From: Aaosphaeria pasadenensis
Taxonomy: Eukaryota > Ascomycota > Dothideomycetes > Pleosporales
Length of the DNA: 64,000 nt
Assembly (NCBI GenBank): GCA_022813625.1
Contig: JAKLMB010000006.1
Span: 1,240,001-1,304,000, forward strand
Direction: 5' to 3'
Position 1 is the first letter of the stretch, and the number at the start of each line of letters is the position of its first letter. Made by a program: the position numbers and the translations under genes. Shown one piece after another: positions 21,060 to 33,500 of the stretch. The notes under the pieces are model-generated. The model made no database searches, was not told the origin of the DNA, and worked only from the letters and a program-made list of their open reading frames with translations.

Positions 21060-23126
21060 GCGGTTTGAGATTGGCACATTATATAAAGACATCTGTCTAC
21101 GGGTGATTGTACATACTGTTTCAGCAACCTGTTCATATTCATACATATCGGAAAAGCAAAGAATTTACGACATTAGCAAATGATGTAAGACGTTCGTGAT
21201 TGACTCCATTGAAATGAAGATTCAGCATGCTTCGAGTCTGTTGATGGGAAAATTGACATTCTTGTCTGCCCGGTTCATTGTCTGCGTCTCCAGGCATTAG
21301 CTAGAGGCTAGTTGCCGGGGAATGGCCAGGAACGCAGTGCTCAAGCAAACGGCCCATTTTGACCAAATCAAGCTAAATCATCCGCGGATCTTCCCATCCA
21401 AGTGTCGTTCAGACGTCACATACCAAATGAATGTATGTCGCAATATGTGTAACTACCTACATACAGTCTGCACGAGTTTGTCAAGCCCATACATTACTTA
21501 CAACAAAATTTCGGGCAGACTAACCATTAAAAAGTCTGGCTGAACATGGACTCACATGGAGAGGCGAACAGAACATCAACACATTATTGGACACCACTAA
21601 CTACATGTCGAAAGGGCACTTATACGATCGACTCATCAGCCCTGATTATGTTCGCGTAAACGATTATCCAACTTATTGTCCTATCCACCGGGAAGCAAAA
21701 CTTCGGATTACGCATCCTAACTCATCCCCAGTCTGTTCAAAGCCAACTGCAAAAATTTACCCTCTTGACCCAAGTTCTTTCTCTGCAAGGGCTAGCGCGG
21801 GGGTAGCACCATAACGACACAGAGAAAACCACTAGGATGAGTCCGATCATCAATGTAAAGAGTGGCGGGCCTTGAAACAACACATCGCGTCGAAGCCATT
21901 GAAATCCCGATTGCTGCCGATCGAATACATGATTTGGCCGTATGAGGTATGGGCTAATTCATGGTGGTCTATCAGGTGAGACGACTTCACCAATGGTAAC
22001 AGTTAGAGCCGGCGCAAATGCGGCCACCAAAAACAGGGTTATGATTTTTCAGGACTGCGTGGATTAGCATCACAACATATTAGCCTCTAATGAAATGAAA
22101 TAAAGGTGTAAAATCTCATGTTTGGATTACCACTGTTGTACGTTTTCGTGGGTGCAAATCAGCCGTATCTCTGAAAGAGCTAACTGGTGTTGTTCAAAGT
22201 GATTTGACTTCATGTAAGACAGACATCATTGCAAGCCAACCAGACCAATCGGTTCAAGGGATGCATATCTTTTGCCATATCCAAATGCGATTCTGAAAAG
22301 GGAATGTTCATCGAACGTGATCCACTAGACTTCTTCTGGGAGAAAAATGTGCAGAGCCGCATCGCGCTACTGGTCGCTAGAAGGATTTTAGAAATCTCTT
22401 AGAACTCTTAAATGCCTTTTGGCTCAGTTAAGCTCCACCAAGCTCCACTACCAAGACCCACCACGCTACCTTGTTCTATTGCTCAGCATGGTTCTCGGAA
22501 AGAATATCGGTCAACTTCGTCAAGAGGTAACTCCTCTCCTGATCTGACATCCTCCATTGTAGTGGTGAGCACGAAACTCCGCAGTAAAGCACATGGAGAA
22601 GCTGTAGCTTATCTTCATGCGACCATTAAGGTGGAACTTCTGTTTTGTTGAGTCCATAGAGATATGGGGAAATGCTGGGGGAAACAGGGAGTAAAATGCC
22701 TAACAAGATCGCAAGAACTGTTGAAATGCGTACTTGTAGCAAAAGACGCCCCCAAATCTTCAACCAAAAAACAAGAGATACGCCGAGATTTTCCCAGTAG
22801 TAGACTCCACATACAAGCATTCTGGGGTGAAACCAAACCAGATTATGGTGCACGCGAACTACGGTAAGACCAACCGAGTGAATAATAGGCTGCTCTCCAC
22901 GTCATGGGACAAGTCTTGGGGATCCCCATGGTGTTTTCTGCGGAGCCTCGTGCCGAAGTACAAAAGGCGGAGATCTGCTTCGCACAGAAGGTTTGCTTTC
23001 CAAGGGTATTTCCTCCTGCGCTTTTCACTGCTCCTTTTTACTCTTGAGCTGAGCTCGAACTCGTCGATCCTCATCGACGCCTTTTTCATTACATAGTTCT
23101 TTGATACCCCTGTACCTGAATCCAAG
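21060..23126. other. Long intergenic region, no supported gene
   Basis: About 2 kb, moderately AT-rich. Several frames of 60-90 codons occur on both strands with no domain signal and no matching splice pattern. It may be a degraded or purely regulatory stretch ahead of the transporter. Confidence 0.5.
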
Positions 23127-24977
23127 ATGGACGAGAAGCAAGTCGATACCACTAAGTCCGAAGTGCCATCTCAGCACACGGAGGTGGTCGCGCAGCATTC
23201 TACAGCAGATATCCAGACCGCTCCTCGAACTGGCAGCATCCCTTCTATGGCCCAGCCAAAGGCAAAGAGCGAACACCTTGAGTCCGCAACAGGCTGGGAG
23301 TCTGACAACCTGATCCATGACTTGGAGAAGGAGTTGGAGCAAGCTGGCGATAAGAAGGGAATGTTCGATCTTGAGTTCAATAACCCCAAGCACTTCACAT
23401 GGCTCCTTGTTGCCTTCGCATCGATGGGTGGTCTTCTTTCTGGTCTCGACCAGTCTCTCATCTCTGGAGCCAACTTGACACTCCCAAAGTCTCTCCATCT
23501 CGACGACCGACAGAACTCTCTGGTCAATGCAGGCATGCCATTGGGCGGTTAGTTTGACCCAACAATGTAACTTGTATTTCTATTTACTAACGTATTGTTC
23601 TAGCTGTCGGCGGTGCACTTCTCATCTCGCCTTGCAACGAATACTTTGGACGCCGTTGGGCCATCATCATCTCTTGCATCCTGTACACTATCGGCGGCGC
23701 GCTTGAGGCCGGTAGCATCAACTTCGGCATGATCGTTGCCGCTCGTGTCATCCTTGGTGCTGGTGTTGGTCTTGAGGGCGGCACTGTTCCCGTCTACGTT
23801 GCAGAGACTGTCGAGCGTAAGCTTCGTGGAAATATGGTTTCCCTGTACCAATTCTGCATTGCCCTCGGAGAAGTGCTCGGTTATGCTGTCGCAGCTATGT
23901 TCATCAGTGTCCCTGGAAACTGGAGATACATTCTCGGTAGCTCGCTGCTCTTCTCGACCATCATGGGTGTCGGCATCTTGTTCATGCCGGAGAGCCCGCG
24001 TTTCCTCATGCACAAGGGCAAAACACTTGAAGCTTATAAGGTCTGGAAGCGCATTCGTGGTATTAACACACCCGAGTCTCGTGAAGAATTCTTCGTCATG
24101 AAGGTCAGCACCGAAGAGGAGCAGGCAGAGGTTGCGGCCGGTCGCACTGGAAACTACCCTTGGATGGACTTCTTCACCAAGCCCCGTGCTCGTCGTGCTA
24201 TCATCTATGCGAACATCATGATTTTCTTGGGTCAATTCACTGGTATCAACGCTATCATGTAAGTCAATGAACATATGCAACTCGTGTTCATCCAAACTCG
24301 AAACTAACAGTCATGACAGGTACTACATGTCTGTTCTCATGTCTCAAGTCGGTTTCGATACCTACGACGCTACCTACATGTCTCTCGTTGGTGGTGGCGC
24401 TCTTCTCATCGGTACCATCCCTGCCATCTTCCTCATGGAAACCTGTGGTCGTCGTTTCTGGGCCATTGCTATGTTGCCTGGTTTCTTCATCGGTCTGGTT
24501 CTCGTTGGTGTGAGCTACCACATCGACTCTCTTAGCGGCACCCTCGGTGTCTACTTGACTGGTCTCGTCATCTACGAGATGTTCTTCGGTTCCTACGCAT
24601 GCTTGACCTGGGTTATCCCATCAGAGGTGTACCCCACCTACCTTCGCTCTTACGGTATGACCACCTCTGCTGGATGGTTGTTCCTGTCTTCATTCATTGT
24701 TACATACAACTTCACTGCCATGCAGAACGCGTTCACAAAGACCGGTCTCGCTCTCGGCTTCTATGGTGGTATCGCTGTCCTTGGCTGGTTCTACCAGATT
24801 TTCTTCATGCCGGAGACTAAGGACAAGACGTTGGAGGAGATTGACCAGCTTTTCCAGATGCCCACGAGGCAATTGGTCAAGATGAATGCGAAGAGCGCGT
24901 GGGAAGTCACCAACGATCTTCTGCACTTCCGCTTCAAGAAGGTCTTCATTGACAACAACCGCCGCTCGGAAGAGTAA
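23127..24977 (+). CDS. MFS sugar-porter family transporter
   Basis: Three exons, 23127..23547, 23604..24258 and 24320..24977 (introns 56 and 61 nt); 577 aa. A hydrophilic leader of about 90 residues precedes twelve predicted membrane segments. Sugar-porter landmarks: GGLLSGLDQSLISGA in the first helix region, YFGRRWA, RVILGAGVGLEGGTVPVYVAE, PESPRFL before the central loop, GQFTGINAIMYY restored by splicing, and the C-terminal PETKDKTLEEID. It should be a plasma membrane proton-coupled hexose, pentose or disaccharide importer; the substrate cannot be read. Lying between a xylanase and a fucosidase, uptake of wall-derived sugars is a reasonable inference. Confidence 0.9.
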
Positions 24978-25758
24978 AAATCTGGACGTTGGAATGTAGT
25001 TGAAAGAAAGGGTTGGGATGCTGAAGATAAAGTAATATACAGGAGATGTTCTATCGCCTATGGCGCATGTAGTTGAGCCATCTCAAAGTCAATGAAATAT
25101 TTCATTTATGACATCATACACTAGCCATTGCAATTGCATATAATCATAGCATGCCGCAGAACTTGTGTGAAAGACCATGTTGTTGACCAGCACAACGTCT
25201 ATTCGCAGCATCCTGGGCTCGTTCGGCTGACATTCCCAGTCGGTAAATGCAACGTCACATCGTTCTGAACACTTCTATCGCCATTTGAGTAGATCTCAAA
25301 ACCACACGTACTGACTGACCAGGGCTCATTGTTGCTTTACTTCGGGGATCGCATCAATTTGGGAACGTTACTTTTTCACGGAAGTTTTCATGATTCCCTT
25401 GCACCACCCATGCCTTTATTCGGCTGCTTTTGTATTCACCTTCCACGCAGGGGCTAGTACTGGTCTTCGCGAATGTTTGCACCCCGGAAAATTAGTTCAA
25501 TGGCAATATATATATTACCGCGATAATATTGGACCTGGACGATCGGCAATGAACATGGCAAACCCCGCAAATCTGCGGGGTGTCCGCTTCGGTAGCGTGT
25601 TTACCTGTAGGGTACATGGCTTGCACCTGGTTGAGCTACAATCTGTCCTGCACGGCGGTGTTTGTGTATTGTCGTGACGAATCGAGGATCTCATACCTGT
25701 TGTACAATTTTTCGAAGACCAGTTCGCTTTGACCCAACTTCTCAAAAGATTCAACGTA
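24978..25758. other. Upstream region of the fucosidase gene
   Basis: About 780 bases without a gene. The notable element is an inverted repeat of CreA-like sites at 25562, listed separately. Confidence 0.5.
25562..25581. promoter_or_regulatory. Inverted-repeat CreA-like site
   Basis: ACCCCGCA-AATC-TGCGGGGT: perfect 8-base arms around a 4-base spacer, each arm holding GCGGGG (SYGGRG consensus for the carbon catabolite repressor CreA). It lies about 180 bases before the fucosidase start. Alternatively it is a hairpin in the leader. Confidence 0.5.
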
Positions 25759-27261
25759 ATGCACATAATCACAAGACTTGCCATTGCAAGCTGTCTAACG
25801 CTGACCTTGCGAGCTCAAGACGCACCCAAACCATATCTACGAACACCCTCGCCGCGACAGATCACATGGCAACAGCGCGAGTACTACGCATTCATACACT
25901 TCGGCCCCAACACCTTCACGGACGAAGAATGGGGCCGCAGCCAAAGCACTCCCGACGTCTTCGCTCCAACATCGCTTGATACCGACCAATGGGCCGAATC
26001 GTTCGCCCGCGCTGGAATGGCGGGCATGATATTGACAGCGAAGCATCACGACGGAATGGCGCTCTGGAAAACAAATTCGACGACCTATAAGATCGACAAC
26101 GGGAAATGGGCCAAGGACCGCGCTGCCAGAGGCCTCGAAACGGACGTCGTGCGTATGGCCGCGGCGTCAGCGAAAAAGCATGGGATTGATTTCGGTATTT
26201 ACTTGTCACCGTGGGATATCCATCGTGACCCAGCCATGCCCAAGGAGCATCTGGCTGGTACGATCTACGCGGAACCGCAGATCTTCGGAGACAGCAGCCC
26301 AGGCGACTACAACGAGCTATACATCCAACAACTAACCGAGCTTGTGACGATGAAACACGATGATGGCTCGCCGATTGAAATCTTCGAGATCTGGCTCGAT
26401 GGCGCGAGTGGATCGAACACGGTCCAAACGTTCAACTGGACAGGATTCCGCGACATCATTCGACAGCACCAGCCCAACGCAATCATGTGGGGACACCAAG
26501 GCGTGGATGCTCGCTGGGTGGGCAATGAAGACGGCGTCACAGTCGCGACGAACTGGCACACGATCAATCGCACTCAAGACGACAAACGATATAGTGAAAG
26601 CGAGCTTCAGACCGGAATGCGCGATGGAACGTATTGGACGCCTGCTGAGGCTGATGCGCGCATTCGCAGCGGCTGGTTCTACCATGCGAACGAGAAGCCG
26701 AAGACAGCGGACGCGCTTATGGAAATGTACTTGCAGTCTGTAGGCCAGAGTGTAAATTTACTGCTTGACGTTCCGCCGGACAGGACGGGCAAGATCGATG
26801 CTGTAGATGCGGAGGTGTTGCTTCAGTTTAAAGCGCAGCGGGATCGGTTTTCGAACCGGGGACTTCTTAAGCCAGGGCTCGTGGTGAATGCTAGCAGTGT
26901 GCGCGGTGGCAGTTCATCTGTTTTCGCTGCGGCTAACGTACTTACGAACGATAAGACATATTGGACGATGGATGATGATAAGAGGGCTGGGTCGTTGACT
27001 GTCGACTTGGGCGCTGATGCGCTTGTTGATGCCTTCATCATTCAGGAACATGTGACGTTGGGCCAGCGTATCGGCGCATATGCAGTTGATGCGATGATCA
27101 ATAGCTCTTATAAGGAGGTCGTTCGAGGCACATCTATGGGCTACAAGCGTATTCATCAGCTCACGTCTGCTGTACGAACTAGACAACTTCGCCTACGGAT
27201 TGAGCAGGCGAATGCTGTACCATTGATTCAATACTTCCAGGCTCTAGGGACGAGCACATGA
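25759..27261 (+). CDS. Secreted GH29 alpha-L-fucosidase with C-terminal F5/8C-like domain
   Basis: Intronless, 500 aa from ATG 25759, chosen because it opens a good signal peptide (MHIITRLAIASCLTLTLRAQ); an upstream ATG at 25729 would add ten residues. The GH29 barrel shows YYAFIHFGPNTFTDEEWG, ILTAKHHDGMALW, FGIYLSPWDIH and the likely nucleophile Asp214 in FEIWLDGASG. Residues about 370-500 (GLVVNASSVRGG, LTVDLGADALVDAFIIQEHV, RLRIEQANAVPLI) look like a discoidin-type carbohydrate-binding fold. The enzyme removes terminal fucose, for example from xyloglucan. Lack of introns and the bacterial-looking sequence style raise the possibility of old transfer from bacteria; this is inference. Confidence 0.9.
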   Translation: MHIITRLAIASCLTLTLRAQDAPKPYLRTPSPRQITWQQREYYAFIHFGPNTFTDEEWGRSQSTPDVFAPTSLDTDQWAESFARAGMAGMILTAKHHDGMALWKTNSTTYKIDNGKWAKDRAARGLETDVVRMAAASAKKHGIDFGIYLSPWDIHRDPAMPKEHLAGTIYAEPQIFGDSSPGDYNELYIQQLTELVTMKHDDGSPIEIFEIWLDGASGSNTVQTFNWTGFRDIIRQHQPNAIMWGHQGVDARWVGNEDGVTVATNWHTINRTQDDKRYSESELQTGMRDGTYWTPAEADARIRSGWFYHANEKPKTADALMEMYLQSVGQSVNLLLDVPPDRTGKIDAVDAEVLLQFKAQRDRFSNRGLLKPGLVVNASSVRGGSSSVFAAANVLTNDKTYWTMDDDKRAGSLTVDLGADALVDAFIIQEHVTLGQRIGAYAVDAMINSSYKEVVRGTSMGYKRIHQLTSAVRTRQLRLRIEQANAVPLIQYFQALGTST

Positions 27262-27596
27262 AAGGACTACTTTCTGTGAGGCGTGTAATGGGTATTACCG
27301 TAGAATTTGATCTTAGCTTCCATTGTAACTGGTTTTCTTGCTTATCTGACGGCATACATATGATTAGCATATCACGGCATGTACATAAGAGATATTGATC
27401 CGTCACATCTGCAAAGGCTATCTACACAATCATAGAACAGGCTCAGCATCTGCAAAAGGTTTGCATTGCCAAATGAGAAGTGAATTGAAAATCCTCTATC
27501 AAAGAGTTAAAAGTATTTACACGAAAATCGTTTCCTCCCCCTTTTGTTATCCATGAACAATCATTTCTGGTTGTGTGAATGATGAGACTGTGCTCT
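27262..27596. other. Spacer between convergent genes
   Basis: About 335 bases between the 3' ends of the fucosidase and LPMO genes; holds their transcript ends. Nothing else seen. Confidence 0.5.
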
Positions 27597-28816
27597 TTAG
27601 ACGCGGAATGCGCGAGCATGGCGGCGAGCCTTTGACTTAGCAGCATCAGCGGCCTCCTCATCTTGAAGCCAGGCAATGAAGGTCTCGAGGGTGTACTCCT
27701 TGCCCGACGGAACGGGAGTCTGGGATGCCGCGGGAGGGGCAGATGCGGCAGGGGCGGTTGCAGAAGGAGCGGGAGCAGGGCTGGATGAGACTGGCTCGGC
27801 GACGGGCGTTGCGCTTGCGGATGCAGTGGGAGCAGCGGAAGTGATCAAAGTCGTAGGCTGGGCTGCAACGGGAGTAGAGGTGGGCTGGGCGGCAGCAGTG
27901 GTAGCAGAAGGCTTGGGGCTTCCGCTTCCACCGGTGGCTGCTGGGGGAGCACCGGTGATCTGACCGAAGGTCAAAAGCTGGGGAGTAGCCTCAGATCCAC
28001 CTGCGATGAGAGCTGGGCCGGGAATGGGGTAGTCAGAAAGGTCAGCATGGATGCTGAATCCAAGACCAGGACCGGTCTTGGAGTAGGCCTCGGGGAACTT
28101 GACACCCTCGAAGGTGGCAGATCCGCTACCAGTGACGGTGAGCTGGTAGCAGGTCACGTAATGCTGAGCACCACCTCCTGAGCTGGCAGCGTGCAAAGCG
28201 ATAGCCTCAGCTCGGAGGAGGTAGTCACCAGGAGCAAGGTCAGCGGGAATCTTGAAGTCGAGTTTACCGCCTGACACAATTGTTAGTTCCGTATGATTAA
28301 TTGGATATGTTCTGGGACGCACAGTTGTAGTTGAGGTCCTTGGTTCCCCAGAAGTCGTTGTCTCCTTGAGCGGCCTCCGGGTTCTTCTTCCATCCGTTCT
28401 GGTAGATCTTGAAGAACTCGCCCGAACCATCGGCAAGGGAAGCATCCTCGACCTTGCCCATGTAGGCAAGAACAGGTCCCCAATGGGCACCACCGATGCC
28501 CTCCTTGGTGCATTCACGGTCGTTGTGTTGGTGCATTTCAATGGTGACTGTGTCGCCGGCCTCGAAGCTACACTTTCCAGCAGCGGCAGCAGGGTTGACG
28601 TTACCTGATCCAGTAATTAGTACATGCACAAAGACCTGTATCGTGTAAATGCTTACATTGCAGAGCAGTGCTAGTGTAGTCCTCAATGGGGCTGTTGGAT
28701 GGAGGCAACCTGGCGCAAGTGGACTCTAGGTCCTCACCGTTCCTCCAAAGCTGTTGCCATGTGGCGTGGGCGTTAGCCATGGCGGCCATGCCAGCGAGAA
28801 TAGCGACAGTCTTCAT
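27597..28816 (-). CDS. AA9 lytic polysaccharide monooxygenase
   Basis: Three exons, 28816..28657, 28604..28323 and 28270..27597 (both introns 52 nt); 371 aa. Signal peptide ends ...AMANA, leaving His as mature residue 1 (HATWQQLW), which begins the copper histidine brace. The second brace His is in GGAHWGPVLAYM, and the axial Tyr with its Gln lies in AQHYVTCYQL. The catalytic domain ends near residue 245 and is followed by a long Ala/Ser/Pro/Thr linker. There is no CBM1; instead the C terminus has the conserved tail YTLETFIAWLQ and ARRHARAFRV seen in a subset of AA9 proteins. The enzyme oxidatively cleaves cellulose or related glucans outside the cell. Confidence 0.93.
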
Positions 28817-30531
28817 GATGATGATGATGGATAATGTTTGGTAAAAAGAGTGACTAAACAAAGTTGAAACGAAAGACGAAATGCAAAAAGTAAACGAAAG
28901 TCCAGCTCAGCTGCGTTGATGATGGCTATACTGGTGAGCGACGGTCAAGTTCTTTATAACTGACATACTGGCAACGAACGCTAATTCCATTAGAGATGAC
29001 AGCCGTTTGGCCTCGCATGATGGCTCGTTTCGTTTAGCAAGAGCGAAATCCCAGGGGCTAGACTAGATGCTTGGTGTTTCTCGAAAACATGCAAATATAT
29101 GAGCCAAGAGAAGGATCATGCGTTTCATCGAATCTGACGAGATTTGACAGGTCCAAATACCGCATTCTGATTGGTGGAGCAACTGTTGTATCCTGCATGT
29201 GTCCACGAAGAGACTAGCTGCGGTTCGGTTCGATAACTTCCTGCGATTCAGAGGTTCTCTCTAACCACCATTCGACGCTGACAACCCGTTACGGTGAGCC
29301 CATGATTATTACTATTGATCGATAACATTTTCTGAGTTGTGTTTAGAATCATGGTCTATAGAGATTTGTTCGAAGACACCGACTGTGCAGCACAGTCCTA
29401 GGTAAAGCGACAACTCTGGTGGCGATGGCCTTTGCTTCTTCCTGTGGATCTGGACCACCCGCTTCGCATTCGCTCTGTACGACAATGACCATTCTTCAAT
29501 TCTCGCACTTATTCGAATAGTGTTGCCACAGAGAAGCACGGAAGACCACCACTAGTTGCAGGTAGTCAGCCTTCTTGAAGGTTCATGTCCTGTGTAGAAT
29601 CCTTGGTACGGAGCTGTCTGCACTTCATTCTTGTCATTTTTCGGAAGAGGATGCCGTTGAAGCGCATCATAATCTTAAGCTCCCTACACCTCGAGAACCA
29701 TTCTGTCTCACAGTCTAGTGCCTCGATCGCCACTCGACAAATACGAGGGACGCAGTGGGACGGGTCTTTGCGCATGAGGAATGAGATCATGATCTCTACT
29801 GCATCGTGAAGAAATTTGTCTAACTATGATTTCATGCAGCAGTAAGAGAAAGAGAACTTGATACCAAAATCCAGGTCAACGTGGTAAGCGCTCGACTCAG
29901 GTGTGAGAAGTAGATTGTTCCATGGCGGAATCCATTGCTTGGCGCCCCATGCGTACGGGTCAGTTGAAACACGCTTGTGGGGACGTTATCAAACAATGGC
30001 GTTTATCTAGGCGCCGCAGAGACAAAACTCCATATACGGTGCACATGGACACGAATCGAGTTGGGATATTTCTTAAAGTTTCGGTGTGCGCGTTGCTGTT
30101 GAAGGAATGGAAAGGCGTATCGCTTTGGGTTCGCCTCTTGAGTCTTATATATTGAATGGCTTGGATGATGCTTGGTGAGGGCCTAACGGTCTGCAAGCGA
30201 CCGCCTCTTAGTGTTTGAAATAGTGAAGTGCAATGTTACGTCCTTCTACTTTCTGAAAATCAACATAGATGAGAACTTGAATAGTAATAGAGAACAACAG
30301 CAAGTTGCAAGATATGTAGATACTAAAGGTATATTCAGAATGCTTTGAATAACATGAGACCGTGTAGATGCGCCAAATGATATAATGTAGGATAGGTGTT
30401 CGTAAATGTACTGTTCCAACGACATTACGATTATGCTCAAAAGAGGAACAATAATGAAGCTGTGCGTACTCGCATACAGTACTTCGTTTTCAAATATTTC
30501 TTAACGTCCGTACTTTGTACTGGCAGAGGCT
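28817..30531. other. Intergenic region between wall-degradation island and siderophore cluster
   Basis: About 1.7 kb. Only short frames without motifs. It separates the LPMO promoter from the 3' end of the NRPS gene. Confidence 0.5.
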
Positions 30532-33500
30532 CTACTGGAACACCTTCTCAGTAGACCCACTGACCAAGCTAGCGAGTACCTCGCCTACCTCCTGCAACAA
30601 GGCATCGGCAGTGTCTTTCCACTCCTTGAAAGCGACAATCTCAACTCCGAGCTTGTTACCGCCATCCTGAACGAAAGCCTGGCACTTCCACTCCCTCAGA
30701 GTTTCTGCATGCGGGTAGGTAATCTCGAATGTCGCAGCCACATCACCAAAGCTCATGCTCTCAGTCATTCCTGGAGCTTGATGGACAACCGTGTCGAACC
30801 AAGTCACCTTCTTGGGATCCCAGTTCGTGCAGTGCTCGACGATCTCGCTGAGACCCATGCTCTCATGCGCAGCTGACTGGACGTGTTGCGTCTGTACGAA
30901 TTCCAAGAGGTCGCGGTATGTCCATGAGTCCTGGAAGGGGACGCGGAAAGGGACGTAGTTCCAGGTAGGGCCGAAGATGCGATCGGCGTCGGGCGTGCCG
31001 ATGGCGCGGCCGGTCACAACTTCGCCGAAGACGACGTCGCGGATGCTCAAACGGCGTGCTAGGACGACTGCCCAGGCGGCGGTGGGGAGCGAGCCGATGG
31101 TGATGCCGGATGGTCGGGTGGAAATGTCGAATTCTCGGTATATGTCCACGGCTTCGTTGCTCTTCGGTGGTTCAGGTGGCGAAAGAATGGAGATCTGAGA
31201 GCCGTCGAGCAATTCCTTCCAGTATGGTATGGACTCTGGTATGCTCTTGTTTATGCAGTAGTTCACGTGCCGGGTGAAGGGCACGGTGGCAGGAACAGTG
31301 GTACCGGAATATAGGCTTACGAGCTGTTCATATAGCCCGGGAAGGCATATCTCATCATATTGTGCGTGACTGATGCGGAACACAAGGACCGCTTCTTTAT
31401 TGTCAGACGAGGTGAATAGCAAAAAGCCCACAAACGAGGATCCATGAGGCTTAGGCTTCTCGATGTCTTCGTTGGAGAATTTCTTCGCAAATTCTACGAT
31501 GTTTTCTCCTTCCGGAACGGAAATCTGTTCGAAAGCCGCATGAAGGTTATCAATCACAACACCCAAGGTCTGGTTTGCGTAGGGGATGAACACCGTCCGA
31601 AGTGCCTCGTTTCGCGCAACAAGCTCTTCGCAGCTACGCTGCAGCTTGGCCTGATCGATGGAAGCAGGAAAGTGGATCACCTCGTATCGAAGTGCAAACC
31701 TAGGAAGATTGACGGTAGCATCTACGGAGTACTTCTGAAGAGGTCTTGTTGGGTAAGCGTTTGTTATCTTCCATTCCTTGTTCTGCAGATGAGGTTGAAG
31801 GTCCTCCGCAGTCAACGATTGCAGATCTCCAGTAAGGGCTGCGAATGGCGCATCCAGATCAGTGTTCTCCGCTGCCGTGGAGGTGCCAGTCTCTTTTTGA
31901 GAGAGAAGAGCCGATAAAGGCACATTCTGAGAAAGCTGCGCGGCTTCGATGACGAGACGTTGCGATCGGGCTTCAGCAATAAATTGAGATGCTGCTTCGG
32001 AGTTTCCTCCCAAGTCGTTGAAGCTCTTTCCAAGGTCGATCGTCTCCGCCGGGATGTCTAGAACACGCCCGATGGTCTCCTTGAGTTTCGATTCCTTTGA
32101 TGACTGAATGCTTGCTGCAAGCGCCGAAATGGTGCGTGTCTTGAAAATCTGGGCGACTGTAATTTCATAGCCATGGGGACGAGCGTCTGAAGCAAAGCGC
32201 ATAGCACTGATGGAATCTGCTCCGAGTTCGAAGAACGAATCTGACGGCAGGATATCACTCTCTGCGAGGCCCAAAATAGGCGCAAGAACGCGGCGTAGCC
32301 GCTGCTCATCTTCGGTGATAGGGACTCCTGAAGCCTCGCCAGTAGATTGTTTAGCGGTCTGCGAAACAGTTGCAGGTGGTTCGCTAAGTGTAATTCCGAC
32401 GGGGCGAATTGCTTCGGCATCGGCCGACTCTTCTTTATTGAGATTGGCTACATCGACGAGACGGAGCTGAGGGTTCTCGCAGCACTTGGTGATGACGCGA
32501 TCGAAAACTCCCAGTACTCTTTCCAGTGCGGAGTAAGAAAGGCAGTTTGAGTCCCAAGCGGCCATGATGAGGAAACCATTCTCTTCCAATGTGAACACAA
32601 GCATCAACGCGTAAGTGTTGAACTTCCGCGCCTCTTCCGCCGCAGCGGCAGCATCCGGAGGAACGAAACCGCCAGCAGGTTCCTCTTCTAAGCTTGGAAG
32701 ACCTTCGGGATTCATTTCAGGTGGATTGATAACAAGTCCAGTCCTGATCTCGCAAGCGTGACGTGCGTCAGCCGAGACGCGACTGATATTTTGAAGTCCC
32801 ACATGCTCATATGGAATTTGTTTGACGTATGTAGCCTGGATGTCTTGCATGTGTTGGTTGACGGTACGTTCCATATCCATGTGCACGCGCACAGGGAAGG
32901 TCGTAATCATTGGTCCTTCAATCGATTCGACACCAGGAACGCTGGCCGAACGTCCGATGATAGTCTCGCCAAAAACGACGTCGTGATGTCCCAAGTAAAG
33001 CTGGGAAACTAGAGACCAAGCGCCACGGATCAAATTTGCCATAGTAGTCTGCGAATGAGCAGCACTTGGAAGAGTGACATGGTATTCATATAAAGAGTCC
33101 GATTTGGTGAGATAAGTTGGCTCTGGAAGAGGGGGGAATTGCACTGGATGTGCGCCGTCCAAATACTTTCTCCAGTACTCATCCGACTCAGACTTATCGA
33201 TACTCAAAAGGAATCGGATGAACTGCTTGAAATCGACCGTTGGTGTGGGCTTTTCGCCCTTGTAGATCTGATTGACACGCTCGCACATTAGTGGAACGGA
33301 CCAGCCGTCGTAGATTGCGTGATGCATGGTCAAAACCACTTGAGCCTTCTCTTTGTCGTTGCCGGAGATGAGTGCAAAGCGGAACAATGGTGTTCCGAGA
33401 CCCATGGGAGTCTGGCGATCTTGCTCAAGGTATCTTTCCAAATTGTCATCCTCGAAGTCGGTGAGCGATCCTTTGGCGACTACCTGGACGAGTCCGCGCC

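Noticed and set aside
27676..27963. Plus-strand Ala/Gly-rich frame
   Set aside because: Antisense shadow of the LPMO Ala/Ser/Pro linker.
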